A stretch of DNA of 64,000 nt. It comes from Hordeum vulgare subsp. vulgare (taxonomy: Eukaryota > Streptophyta > Magnoliopsida > Poales > Poaceae). The position numbers and the translations under genes are program-made. The notes under the pieces were generated by a model. That model worked only from the letters and a program-made list of their open reading frames with translations. It was not told the origin of the DNA and ran no database searches. Of the stretch, positions 44,981 to 54,927 are shown one piece after another (position 1 is the first letter of the stretch; every line of letters starts with the position of its first letter). The DNA lies in the NCBI RefSeq assembly GCF_904849725.1, contig NC_058522.1:436323529-436387528 (forward strand), written 5' to 3'.

Positions 44981-47057
44981 TCACGTATATTCATCTTTGG
45001 TGCTCAAACCATAAGTAGCCCTCATCATAGATTCATAAGGCAATCTTATTTTATTTCTAGGAAAGTGCTCCATGCCCTTATTTAAGGTAATTTGAAATCT
45101 AATATTCCCTTCCTTCATATCGATGATAGCACCAATAGTCCTTAGGAAAGGTCTACCAAGAATAATGGGACATGAAGGATTGCAATCTATGTCAAGTACA
45201 ATGAAATCCACGGGTACATAGTTCTTATTTGCAACAATAAGAAGATCATCGATCCTCCCCCTGGGCTTCTTGATGGTAGAATCCGCAAGATGGAAATTAA
45301 GAGAACACTCTTCAATCTCATGAAAAACAAGAATATCACATAAAGACTTTGGAATCGCTGAAACACTAGCACCCAAATCACACAATACATTGCACTCATA
45401 GTTTTTTATCTTGATTTTGATAGTAGGTTCCCACTCATCATGAAGTTTTCTAAGTATAGAGACTTCTAGTTTGAGCTTCTCTTCAAGAGATTTCATCATA
45501 GCATCTACGATATGCGCGGTAAAGGCTTTGCTTTGGATATAAGCATGTGGAGAGTTTGCAATGGATTGCATTAAAGAAACACATTCAAACAAGGAGCAAT
45601 TATCATAATTGAATTCCTTGAAATCCAAAGTGGGAGTTTCATTACTACCCAAAATTTTGACTTCTTCTACTCCACTCTCCACACCTTTATCATCAAGATA
45701 GGTGGACTCCGAATCATTGGGGCGTTTTTCAACCAAAGTGGATTCATATCCAGCCCCTCCATAAGTAGGTTTGATAGGCGAAAACAAAGATTCAAGAGGA
45801 GACACACCAAGCACTTTAAGATCTTCGTGATTTGCATCACTAGAACGCACCCTTTTAAACCATTCATGTCTAGCGCGAATTTGGGCGGTTCTTTCTTTGC
45901 TCTCATTCATGGAGATACACATAGCTTTCAAAGTTTCAACCAAGTTGATCTTGGTAGGAGCGCATCTAACTTTCAAAGCATCAATATCACAAGACATCCT
46001 ATCAACGCTCTTAGCCAAATCGTCTATTTTGAGTAGTTTTTCCTCTATGGATGCATTGAAAATCTTTTGAGAGTTGATGAAGTCTTTGGTATTACTCTCT
46101 AAATCAGAGGGTAATTTGTTGTGATTTCCATAAGTGTTGCCGTAGGAATTGCCATAATTGTTAGAGGAATTACTAGGAAAAGGCCTAGGAACATAGTTTC
46201 CTCTAAAAGCTTTGTTGTTGCCAAAATTGTTCCTACCAACAAAATTCACGTCCAAACTAGCGTTGCTACTCACAATCAAAGAAGATAGTGGCATGCCATT
46301 AGGATCTACAGTAGCGTTTCTACTAGCAACCAAATTCATCAACTCGTTCATCTTAGCACTAAGCGAGTTAATCTCTTCTATAGCGTGCACCTTTTTGCTT
46401 GCAGGCGACCTTTCAGTGTGCCACTGAGAGTAGTTGTTCATGATATTGTCCAGGAGTTTTGTAGCGTCTCCTAACGTGATTTCCATGAACGTTCTACGTG
46501 AGGCGGAGTCCAAGATATTGCAAGAACCGAAATTCAAGCGAGCGTAAAAGATTTGTATAATCATCCACAAACTCAAGCCATGAGCAGGACAATTTCTAAT
46601 CATAAGCTTCATCCTCTCCCAAGATTGTGCAACGTGTTCATGATCAAGTTGCTTGAAATTCGTGATATCGTTACGTAAGGAGAAGATCTTAGCCGACGGA
46701 AAATACTTGGATATGTAAGCATCTTTGCACCTATCCCAAGAATCGATACAATTTTTAGGCAAAGAAGAAAACCAAGTTTTTGCGCGATCTCGCAACGAGA
46801 AAGGATAAAAGTTTCAACTTAATCACGTCATTATCCACATATCTTTTCTTTTGCATATCACAAAGCTCAATGAATGTATTGAGAAGGGATGCGGCATCTT
46901 CACTAGGAAGGCCAGAGAATTGCTGTTTCATAACAAGATTCAGCAAAGCTGCGTTGATTTCATACGGTTCCGCACTAGTGGCGGGAGCAATCGGAGTACT
47001 AATAAAATCATTATTATTAGTGCTCGAGAAGTCGCAAAGTTTGGTATTTTCAGACAT
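44981..47057 (-). pseudogene. E2 gag-aspartic protease, one frameshift
   Basis: Gag starts at the ATG 47055-47057 (MSENTKLCDFSS). One frameshift near 46805 separates it from the long frame 44981-46795. The gag core has RDRAKTWFSSLPKN, DAYISKYFPSAKIFSLR and a HEHVAQSWERMKLMIRNCP helix. A Gly/Asn-rich run follows (NNYGNSYGNTYGNHNK). The C-terminal quarter is a retropepsin-like protease with NVLCDLGASVSAIPKSL (catalytic Asp in DLGA) and PIILGRPFLRTIGAIIDMKE. The frame ends at TAA 44981 without reaching RT. No zinc knuckle is visible. The protein would build particles and process Gag, with RT and integrase supplied in trans (inference). Confidence 0.9.
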
Positions 47058-47258
47058 GATGTCTTCAACAAAAAACAAGCACACAAGCAAGCAAGAAACC
47101 AGCAAAGGAAAATGGCAAGGGCAAAAGAAAACGGCGAAGGAGAAAGAAGAATGAAAACGGCAAATGTGAAGTGGGGGAGAGGAAAACGAGAGGCAACTGG
47201 CAACAAAAGTAAATGCAAGAGAAGAGTTTGTGAGACCTACTTGGATAGATCTTGATTC
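47058..47258 (-). other. E2 leader
   Basis: Short untranslated leader shared with E1 (about 7587-7741). It is rich in AAAACGGC/GAAAACG words. Confidence 0.65.
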
Positions 47259-47279
47259 TCCTCCCTGGCAATGGCGCTA
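47259..47279 (-). other. E2 primer binding site, decayed tRNA-Asp type
   Basis: The plus strand reads CCCTGGCAATGGCGCTA at the site where E1 has CCCCGGCAACGGCGCCA. Three changes from the perfect E1 site. Confidence 0.75.
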
Positions 47280-47289
47280 GAAATACTTC

Positions 47290-48910
47290 TGATGGTTGCT
47301 GTGTATCCCTTGCAACGGCACCAGGAAATAGTTGTGTCGACGGCACCAGGAATCCTTCAGCTACGGCTACGCCTTAAGGGACTTCCTAGGCAAGTATGCA
47401 AAGGATTTCCCCCGTGGCCTTGGAGCCTTGCGTTGGTGTTCCCTCGAAGCAGAAAGGGTGATGTAGCACAGCGACGGTAAGTATTTCCCTCAGTTTGAGA
47501 ACCAAGGTATCAATCCGGCGGAAGAGTATCTCAAGATCCTGCACAAACAAAAAATCTTGCACCCAACGCTATGAAGGGGTTGTCAATCCCTTATAGATTG
47601 TTTGCCAAGTGAGAACTGAAAGCAAAAAAGTAACAAAGCAAAGTAAAAGCGGAGATGTAAATGATGGATGTGAATAGACTCGGGGGCCGTAGTGTTTACT
47701 AGTGGCTTCTCTCATGAAAGCAAGTAGATGGTGGGTGAACAAATTACTGTCGAGCAATTGATAGAACTGTGCAGAGTCGTGATGATATCTATGCAATGAT
47801 TATTTATATAGGCATCACGTCCGAAACAAGTAGACCGATACTATCTGCATCTACTACTATTACTCCACAAGTCGACCGCTATCCAGCATGCATCTAGTGT
47901 ATTAAGTCCATAAGAACAGAGTAACGCCTTAAGCAAGATGACATCATGTAGAGGGATAATCTCAAACCAATGATTAAAAAACCCATCTTTTTACCCTTGA
48001 TGGCAACTGCTTGATGTGTGCCTTGCTGCCCCTACTGTCACTGGGAAAGGTCACCACATGGCAGAACCCAAAACCAAGCACTTCTCCCATTGCAAGAATC
48101 ATAGATCTAGTTGGCCAAACAAAACCCAAGACTCAGAGAGACTTACAAGGCTATCAAATCATGCATAAAAGAAATCAGCAAAGACTGAAATATATATCAT
48201 AGATAATCCGATCATAAGTGCACAATTCATCGGGTCTCGACAAACACACCGCCAAAGAAGATTACACATCGGATAGATCTCCATGAAGATCATGGAGAAC
48301 TTTGTATTGAAGATCCAAGAGAGAGAAGAAGCCATCTAGCTACTAACTACGGACCCGTAGGTCTGAAGTGAACTACTCACGAGTCATTGGAGGGGCGATG
48401 ATGATGATGAAGAAGCCCTCCAACTCCAAAGTCCCCTCCGGCAGGCTGTTGGGAAGGGTCTCCAGATGAGATCTTGAGGAAACGGAAGCTTGCGGCGGCG
48501 AAAAACTATTTTTGATGCTCCCGTGATTTTTTGCGGAATATTTGGGAATTTATAGGCCAAAGATCTAGGTCAGGGGGCGGCCAGGGAGGCCATGAGCCTG
48601 CCCACCGCCGCCTCCCCCTGGTGGCGGAGTGGGGGCATGTGGGCTCCCTGGAGCCCACCTGGCTTGGCCCAAAAGCTCCTTGGACTTCTTCCGTTCGGGA
48701 AAAATCATTTCGGGGGTTTTCTTCCGTTTGGACTCCGTTCCAAAATCAGATATGAAAAGAGTCAAAAACATGGAAAAAACAGGAACTAGCACTTGGTACT
48801 GAATTAATAAGTTAGTCCCAAAAAGATATAAAAGGTACATAAAACAGACAAAGAAGGCAAGATAACAGCGTGAAAACATAAAAAATTATAGATACGTTTG
48901 AGACGTATCA
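47290..48910 (-). repeat. E2 5' LTR
   Basis: 1621 bp, TGATGG...GTATCA, followed by AGTGC at 48911-48915. The TATA region is weakened near 48544, and the U3 hairpin near 48592-48645 has mismatches. Confidence 0.9.
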
Positions 48911-50431
48911 AGTGCCAGTTCCTGTTTTTTCTGTGTTTTTGGCTCTTTTCAGATCTGATTTTGGAACGGAGTCCAAACGGAACAAAATCCCCGAAATGAT
49001 TTTTTCCCGAACGAAGGAAGATTAGGGGGCCTGTGGGCCAAGCCAGGAGGGATACAGGGATCCCACAAGCCCCCACTTCGCCACCAGGGGGCAGCGGTGG
49101 GTAGGCTTGTGGCCTCCCTGGCGCCCCCCTGACCTAGATCTTGCGCCTATATATTCCCTAAAAATCAGAAAAAAATCAAGGTAGGCATGAAAATACTTTT
49201 CCACCGCCACAAGCTTCCGTTTACGCAAGATCTCATCTGGAGACCATTCCCGGCGCCCTGCCGGAGGGGACATTGGAGTTGGAGGGCTTATTCATCATCA
49301 TCATCGCCAATCCAATGACTCATGAGTAGTTCACTTCAGACCTACGGTTCCGTAGTTAGTAGCTAGATGGCTTCTTCTCTCTCTTGGATCTTCAATACAA
49401 AGTTCTTCATGATCTTCATGGAGATCTATCCGATGTAATCTTCTTTGGCGGTGTGTTTGTCGAGATCCGATGAATTGTGGATTTGTGATCAGATTATCTA
49501 TGATATATATTTGAGTCTTTGCTGATTTCTTATATGCATGATTTGATATCCTTGTAACTCTCTCCGAGTCTTGGGTTTTGTTTGGCCAACTAGATCTATG
49601 AGTCTTGCAACGGGAGAAGTTCTTGGTTTTGGGTTCTTACCATGTGGTGACCTTTCCCAGTGACAGTAGGGGCAGCAAGGCACACATTGTGTAGTTGCCA
49701 TCAAGGGTAACAAGGTGGGCTCTATCGTAGATATGAGGTTGTCCATCTACATCATGTCATCTTGCTTAAGGCGTTACTCTGTTCTTTTGGACTTAATACA
49801 CTAGATGCATGCTGGATAGCGGTCGACGTGTGGAGTAATAGTAGTAGATGCAGAAAGTATCGGTCTACTTCTTTTGGATGTGATGCCTATAAATATAATC
49901 ATTATCATAGATATCGTCACGACTTTGCGCGGTTCTATCAATTGCTCGACCGTAATTTGTTCACCCACCGTCTATTTGCTTTCATGAGAGAAGCCACTAG
50001 TAAACACTACGGCCCTCGGGTCTATTCACACCTATCATTTCCACTTTTGCTTTTACTTTGCTTTGTTACTTTGCTGCTTTCAGTTCTCACTTGGCGAACA
50101 ATCTATAAGGGATTGACAACCCCTTCATAGTGTTGGGAGCAAGCTTTTTGTGTTTGTGCAGGCTCCTGCGATACTCCTTCACTGGATCGATACCTTGGTT
50201 CTCAAACTGAGGGAAATACTTACCACCGTTGTGCTACATCACCCTTTCTGCTTCGAGGGAACACCAACGCAAGGCTCCAAGGCCACGGGGGAAATCCTTT
50301 GCATATTTGCCTAGGAAGTCCCTTAAGGCGTAGCCGTAGCAGAAGGATTCCTAGTGCCGTTGCTGAGGAGTATCAAGCAACACTCATATTTCTGGCGCCG
50401 TTGGAAGGTCTTTTGTTGCAGTAGCAGCACC

Positions 50432-51079
50432 CAACTTTATATGCTAACTGCCTAACCACAACATTCAACTATTTCCAATTTCTCACTACTTTAGTCCACT
50501 TCATATGGTTTACTGATTTCACATTGGGCGCAATAAAAAGCAGTTCAAATGGAACTACAGATTTCACATGGGAGAAAAGAAAAGCTAACAAAAACATGCC
50601 GCTTCAAAAAAAACAAAGGTGGTTTACAAACAACTACTATGGTTAAACTACAAACAACAACAACACGACAAATTTACATGAATGACATTTCCAAGAGTGT
50701 ATCAATGCAGTTTCATCTATGAAGTTTCTACCAAATACAGTGCAAGTATTCTGTTCTTGATCTCTATTCTATTGACTGCTACTTTACTTAACCCCTAACA
50801 ATTGACTGAATTCCAAAACAACTCATAACAATTTCATCAATAACAATTATCCTAACAATTTCATAACCAAATTCCTCAAATCTACATCAGTGAGATTTTT
50901 CCAAGTTTCCAAGTTTGCTGCATCGTGGGTCTCCTTGCGCCGGCATGTGTCTGCTTGTGGCGGTGAGAGGAGAGGGGGAGGGGACAGGGGAGGAGACGGG
51001 GAAGAGGACATCGATGCATACCGGCAGCGGCGGTGAGTCCCCCATGCTCGGCGGCGGCGAGTCTCCCATGTCTGGGTCA
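50432..51079. other. CACTA right-side non-coding region (leader of the transposase gene)
   Basis: AT-rich to 50930 with no gene seen, then GC-rich. Minus-strand frames at 50847-51119 have low-complexity Ser/Pro and Arg content and no domain. By position this is the upstream or leader region of the transposase transcript. Confidence 0.5.
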
Positions 51080-51300
51080 TCGTGGCTGAGGCGAGCGGCA
51101 CCACCATCGCTACCTCCACTGGGTGAGGTCTAGGCGAGCTCGTCGTGGCCTAGGCGAGTGGCACCACCACCTCTACCTCCACTGGCCGGGCGAGGTCTGG
51201 GCGAGGTTGTCGTGGCCGAGGTGTGGGCGAGGTGGCCGTGGCGTCGGCACCACCACCACTTCCGATGGGTGAGGTGACCATGGCGTCACAACCACCACCG
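51080..51300. repeat. GC-rich tandem repeat, about 63-67 bp unit
   Basis: CGTGGC..AGGCGAG..GGCACCACCA...CTACCTCCACTGG occurs at about 51080-51142 and 51143-51209, with a weaker third copy from 51210. Rich in CpG. Confidence 0.7.
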
Positions 51301-51508
51301 CTGGTCACCGCCCCCGTCCCCGTCGGTCGCCACGCCGCCAGATCTGATTTGTCGGAAGCTCGCCCCTGTCCGAAATTTGCTAAGTGTTGGCTCGTCCCCG
51401 TCGGTCGCCGCCCCCGTCCCCGTCGGTCCCACTTGTCAATGATACGAGAGAGCTGCAATTTTATATAATATACAGAATAATTCTAGTACACAACCAACAA
51501 CCCGTCTC

Positions 51509-51562
51509 TAGCCCAGTGGTAGTGAACAAGCGAGCTAGCCCAGTGGTTGTGGGTTCGAGTCC
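51509..51562 (+). repeat. tRNA-derived SINE-like fragment with Pol III boxes
   Basis: TAGCCCAGTGG at 51509-51519 fits box A, and GGTTCGAGTCC at 51552-51562 fits box B exactly, 43 bases apart. A second box-A copy lies at 51536-51546. No mature tRNA fold or anticodon loop is evident. A SINE head is likely; its end is not clear. Confidence 0.5.
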
Positions 51563-51769
51563 CCCATGCGCATCTTTTTGCATGTGGGTGCGAATTAAGC
51601 TGGCCATGGGTCCCGCCGGTCAGTGTGTGTGCTCTAAGGCATGAGAAGTGAATAAAAATGCCAGGTAAGCTAAGGTTACTGAGGTGGCTGCGTAACCATT
51701 CATATTGCATTCGAACTAATTAGTAATGACCATTCATATTGGTCATTACCAGCTACAAATAAGGTAGTG

Positions 51770-51948
51770 GCCGGTGCTGTCAGCTTTACGACCATTCCAA
51801 ATAAGGAAGTTGCGACCTTTCTGACGAAATTGGTCGTTAGTTTTTGGGGTTAGGACCCCTTTGGACAGCTTACGACCAATTGGTCTCAAATGGTCACAGA
51901 TTTGTGACCATTTATGAGAGTGTCACTGCCATAAGGTCGTTAGTTGAC
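51770..51948. repeat. CACTA right subterminal repeat array
   Basis: ACGACC, TGGTCGTTAG and related words recur (for example near 51788, 51832, 51873 and 51936). They match the left-end array. Confidence 0.75.
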
Positions 51949-51963
51949 ATATTTCTTGTAGTG
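51949..51963 (-). repeat. CACTA right terminal inverted repeat
   Basis: ATATTTCTTGTAGTG, exact reverse complement of 1521-1535, followed by TCA at 51964-51966. Confidence 0.93.
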
Positions 51964-52038
51964 TCACCGGATCTCCTTCTCCGTCTACTCTCCTCCCATT
52001 CCTTTTTGTGGGATCGTCTCCCTCCTCTCCCTCGTGCC

Positions 52039-52478
52039 ATGGAGCCTAGTGGTGGCTCCAGCTGCTCAAATCCTTCTCGGGATACTAGTTCCAAGCGCCT
52101 TCGCAATCAAGAGGCACCTGAGGGATCCAATGCTTTGAAGCGCACCTTCAAGAGGCCTCCAAACAAGAACAAGGAGCACATTGTATGTTGGGATGGTATG
52201 CCGCAAGCTGAGTTTCAGACTCGCCGGAAGCTCAACCCCTATGTCATCGATAGGGTTCATCTCAAGGGTGTGAACTATTCTAGTCCAAGCAACATGCTCT
52301 CATCTATCAAGATGTGATCAAGACAAAGAAGAATATTTATGTACCGGTTCAGTGGATTGACAGGACTCATCTCAAGAAGGACCTGGCATACTTTGGTGAA
52401 CCTCTGGACATGGTGGAGCAGCTTGGGATCGAGGAGATCATCTCGTTTCAGCTTGACTTTGATCCTGAGATTGTGGCT
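52039..52478 (+). pseudogene. Retroelement-type ORF of uncertain family, cut by E5
   Basis: It starts at the ATG 52039-52041 (MEPSGGSSCSNPSRDTSSKR) after a C/T-rich leader. It continues with a basic stretch (KRTFKRPPNKNKEH) and RRKLNPYVIDRVHLKGVNY. A frameshift near 52300 leads to VQWIDRTHLKKDLAYFGEPL and ISFQLDFDPEIVA, where the E5 LTR begins at 52479. The part around LAYFGEPLDMVEQLG resembles the N-terminal region of the plant transposon protein (ATHILA ORF-like) family, recalled from memory. Its relation to the Copia end on the left of the CACTA is unclear. It is incomplete. Confidence 0.45.
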
Positions 52479-53066
52479 TGATGACCCACAAGTATAGGGG
52501 ATCAATCGTAGTCCTTTTGATAAGTAAGAGTGTCGAACCCGACGAGGAGCAGAAGGATTAAACAAGTGGTTTTCAGCAAGGTAAAATCTGCAAGCACTGA
52601 AATTATCGGTAACAAGTGATTGTGTGGTGAGATGATTTGTAGCAAGCAACAAGTAACAAAAGTAGCGACGATGCAGCAAAGTGGCCCAATCCCTTTTATA
52701 TTAAGGGACAAGCCTGGACAAAGTCTTATAGGAGGAAAAACGCTCCCGAGGACACATGGGAATTTATGTCAAGCTAGTTTTCATCATGTTCATATGATTC
52801 GCGTCCGTTACTTTGACAGTTTGATATGTGGGTGGAACGGCACTTGGGTACTGCCCTTACTTGTACAAGCATCCCACTTATGATTAACCCCTCTCGCAAG
52901 CATCCACAACTACGAAAGAAGAATTAAGACAAAGTCTAACCATAGCATTAAACTAGTGGATCCAAATCAGCCCCTTACGAAGCAACGCATAAACTAGGGT
53001 TTAAGCTTCTATCAATCTAGCAACCCATCATCTACTTACTACTTCCCAATGCCTACCTCTAGGCCC

Positions 53067-53071
53067 AAATA
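53067..53071. repeat. Target site duplication of Angela-like copy C, left
   Basis: AAATA, repeated at 61969-61973. Confidence 0.88.
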
Positions 53072-54875
53072 TGTTGGGGAACATCGCATGGGAAACAAAA
53101 ATTTTCCTACGCGCACGAAGACCTATCATGGTGATGTCCATCTATGAGAGGGGATGTGTGATCTACGTACCCTTGTAGACCGTACAGCAGAAGCTATAGT
53201 GAACGCGGTTCATGTAGTGGAACGTCCTCACGTCCCTCGATCCGCCCCGCGAACTATCCGGCGATTAGTCCCACGATCTAGTGCCGAACGGACGGCACCT
53301 CCGCGTTCAGCACACGTACAGTTCAATGATGATCTCGACCTTCTTGATCCAGCAAGAGAGACGGAGAGGTAGATGAGTTCTCCGGCAGCGTGACGGCGTT
53401 CCGGAGGTCGGTGATGATCTCGTCTCAGCAGGGCTCCGCTCGAGCTCCGCAGAAACGCGATCTAGAGGTAAAACCGTGGAGATATGTGGTCGGGATGCCG
53501 TGGCAAAAGTTGTCTCAAATCAGCCCTAAAACCCCACTATATATAGGAGAGAGAGGGGGGAGCCTTGCCTTGGGGTCCAAGAACCCCCAAGGGGTTGGCC
53601 GAGCCAAGGGGGGGAAGGTCTCCCCCCCAAACCGAGTTGGACTTGGTTTGGTGGGTGGGAGTCCTTCCTTTCCTTCCCACCTCCTCCTTTTTTTTCTCTT
53701 TGATTTTGTTCCCAATGCGCATAGGCCCCTTTTGGGCTGTCCCACCAGCCCACTAAGGGCTGGTGCGCCACCCTCAAGGCCTATGGGCTTCCCCGGGGTG
53801 GGTTGCCCCACCGGTGAAGTCCCGGAACCCATTCGTCATTCCCGGTAATTCCGAAAACCTTCCGGTAATCAAATGAGGTCATCCTATATATCAATCTTCG
53901 TTTCCGGACTATTCCGGAAACCCTCGTGACGTCCGTGATCTCATCCGGGACTCCGAACAATATTCGGTAACCAACCATATAACTCAAATACGCAAAAAGC
54001 AACGTCGAACCTTAAGTGTGCAGACCCTGCGGATTCGAGAACTATGTAGACATGACCCGAGAGACTCCTCGGTCAATATCCAATAGCGGTACCTGGATGC
54101 CCATATTGGATCCTACATATTGTACGAAGATCCTATCGTTTGAACCTCAGTGCCAAGGATTCATATAATCCCGTATGTCATTCCCTTTGTCCTTCGGTAT
54201 GTAACTTGCCCGAGATTCGATCGTCAGTATCCGCATACCTATTTCAATCTCATTTACCGGCAAGTCTCTTTACTCGTTCCGTAATACAAGATCCCGCAAC
54301 TTACACTAAGTCACATTGCTTGCAAGGCTTGTGTGTGATGTTGTATTACCGAGTGGGCCCCGAGATACCTCTCCGTCACACGGAGTGACAAATCCCAGTC
54401 TCGATCCATACTATCTTAACGAACACCTTCAGAGATACGTGTAGAGCATCTTTATAGCACCTAGTTACGTTGCGATGTTTGATACACACAAAGTATTCCT
54501 CCGGTGTTAGTAAGTTATATGATCTCATGGTCATAGGAATAAATACTTGACACGCAGAAAACAGTAGCAATAAAATGACACGATCAACATGCTACGTCTA
54601 TTAGTTTGGGTCTGGTCCATCACGTGATTCTCCTAATGACGTGATCCAGTTATCAAGCAACAACACCTTGTTCATAATCAGAAGACACTGACTATTGTTG
54701 ATCAACTGGCTAGCCAACTAGAGGCTTGCTAGGGACAGTGTTTTGTCTATGTATCCACACATGTATATAAGTCTTCATTCAATACAATTATAGCATGGAT
54801 AATAAACGATTATCTTGATACAGGAATTATAATAATAACTTTATTTATTATTGCCTCTAGGGCATAATTCCAACA
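53072..54875 (-). repeat. Angela-like copy C 3' LTR
   Basis: 1804 bp. Hairpin at 53743-53765, TATA region near 53533. Confidence 0.94.
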
Positions 54876-54927
54876 GTCTCCCACTTGCACTAGAGTCAAT
54901 AATCTAGCCCTCACATCATCATGCGAA

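Larger units (their letters stand above)
29190..48910 (-). mobile_element. E2: gag-protease-only LTR retrotransposon, interrupted by Angela-like copies
   Basis: Left end TGATGGTTGT at 29190, right end ACGTATCA at 48910, with perfect AGTGC duplications at 29185-29189 and 48911-48915. It contains part of the 3' LTR (29190-29848), the internal region with gag-protease (43708-47289) and a full 5' LTR (47290-48910). Two Angela-like copies sit between 29849 and 43707. Compared with E1, about 2.3 kb of E2 (the rest of the 3' LTR and the adjoining interior) is missing at the 29848 junction. No RT or integrase is present in what remains. Confidence 0.9.
29094..50426 (+). mobile_element. E3: solo LTR (same family as E1/E2), interrupted by E2
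   Basis: The LTR is in two pieces: 29094-29189 and 48911-50426, on the plus strand. Joined, they give about 1.61 kb matching E1 and E2 LTRs up to a GCAGTAGCA end at 50426. GCACC at 29089-29093 and 50427-50431 is a perfect 5-bp duplication, so this is a complete insertion event reduced to one LTR. The first roughly 30 bases of the LTR (the TGATACGTCTC part) are missing although the duplication is intact. TATA box near 49147, U3 hairpin at 49063-49112. Confidence 0.85.
1521..51963 (-). mobile_element. CACTA DNA transposon, about 12.2 kb, expanded to 50.4 kb by nested insertions
   Basis: The element begins CACTACAAGAAATAT at 1521 and ends with its exact reverse complement at 51949-51963, a 15-bp perfect terminal inverted repeat flanked by TCA on both sides. 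Its own sequence survives in four blocks: 1521-2485, 9385-10966, 21006-29093 and 50427-51963. The gaps are filled by E1, E4 and by E3 with everything inside it. Both genes lie on the minus strand: a Tnp2-type transposase (25776-28977) and a TNPA-like gene (2406-22822). Both ends carry many short GGTCGT/ACGACC motifs, as expected for CACTA subterminal binding sites. Matching ends plus matching duplication make this one insertion rather than two fragments. It cannot move itself, since both genes are broken. Confidence 0.93.

Noticed and set aside
50847..51458. Possible captured host-gene exon near the CACTA right end
   Set aside because: The frames are driven by GC-rich tandem repeats and show no recognisable protein family.
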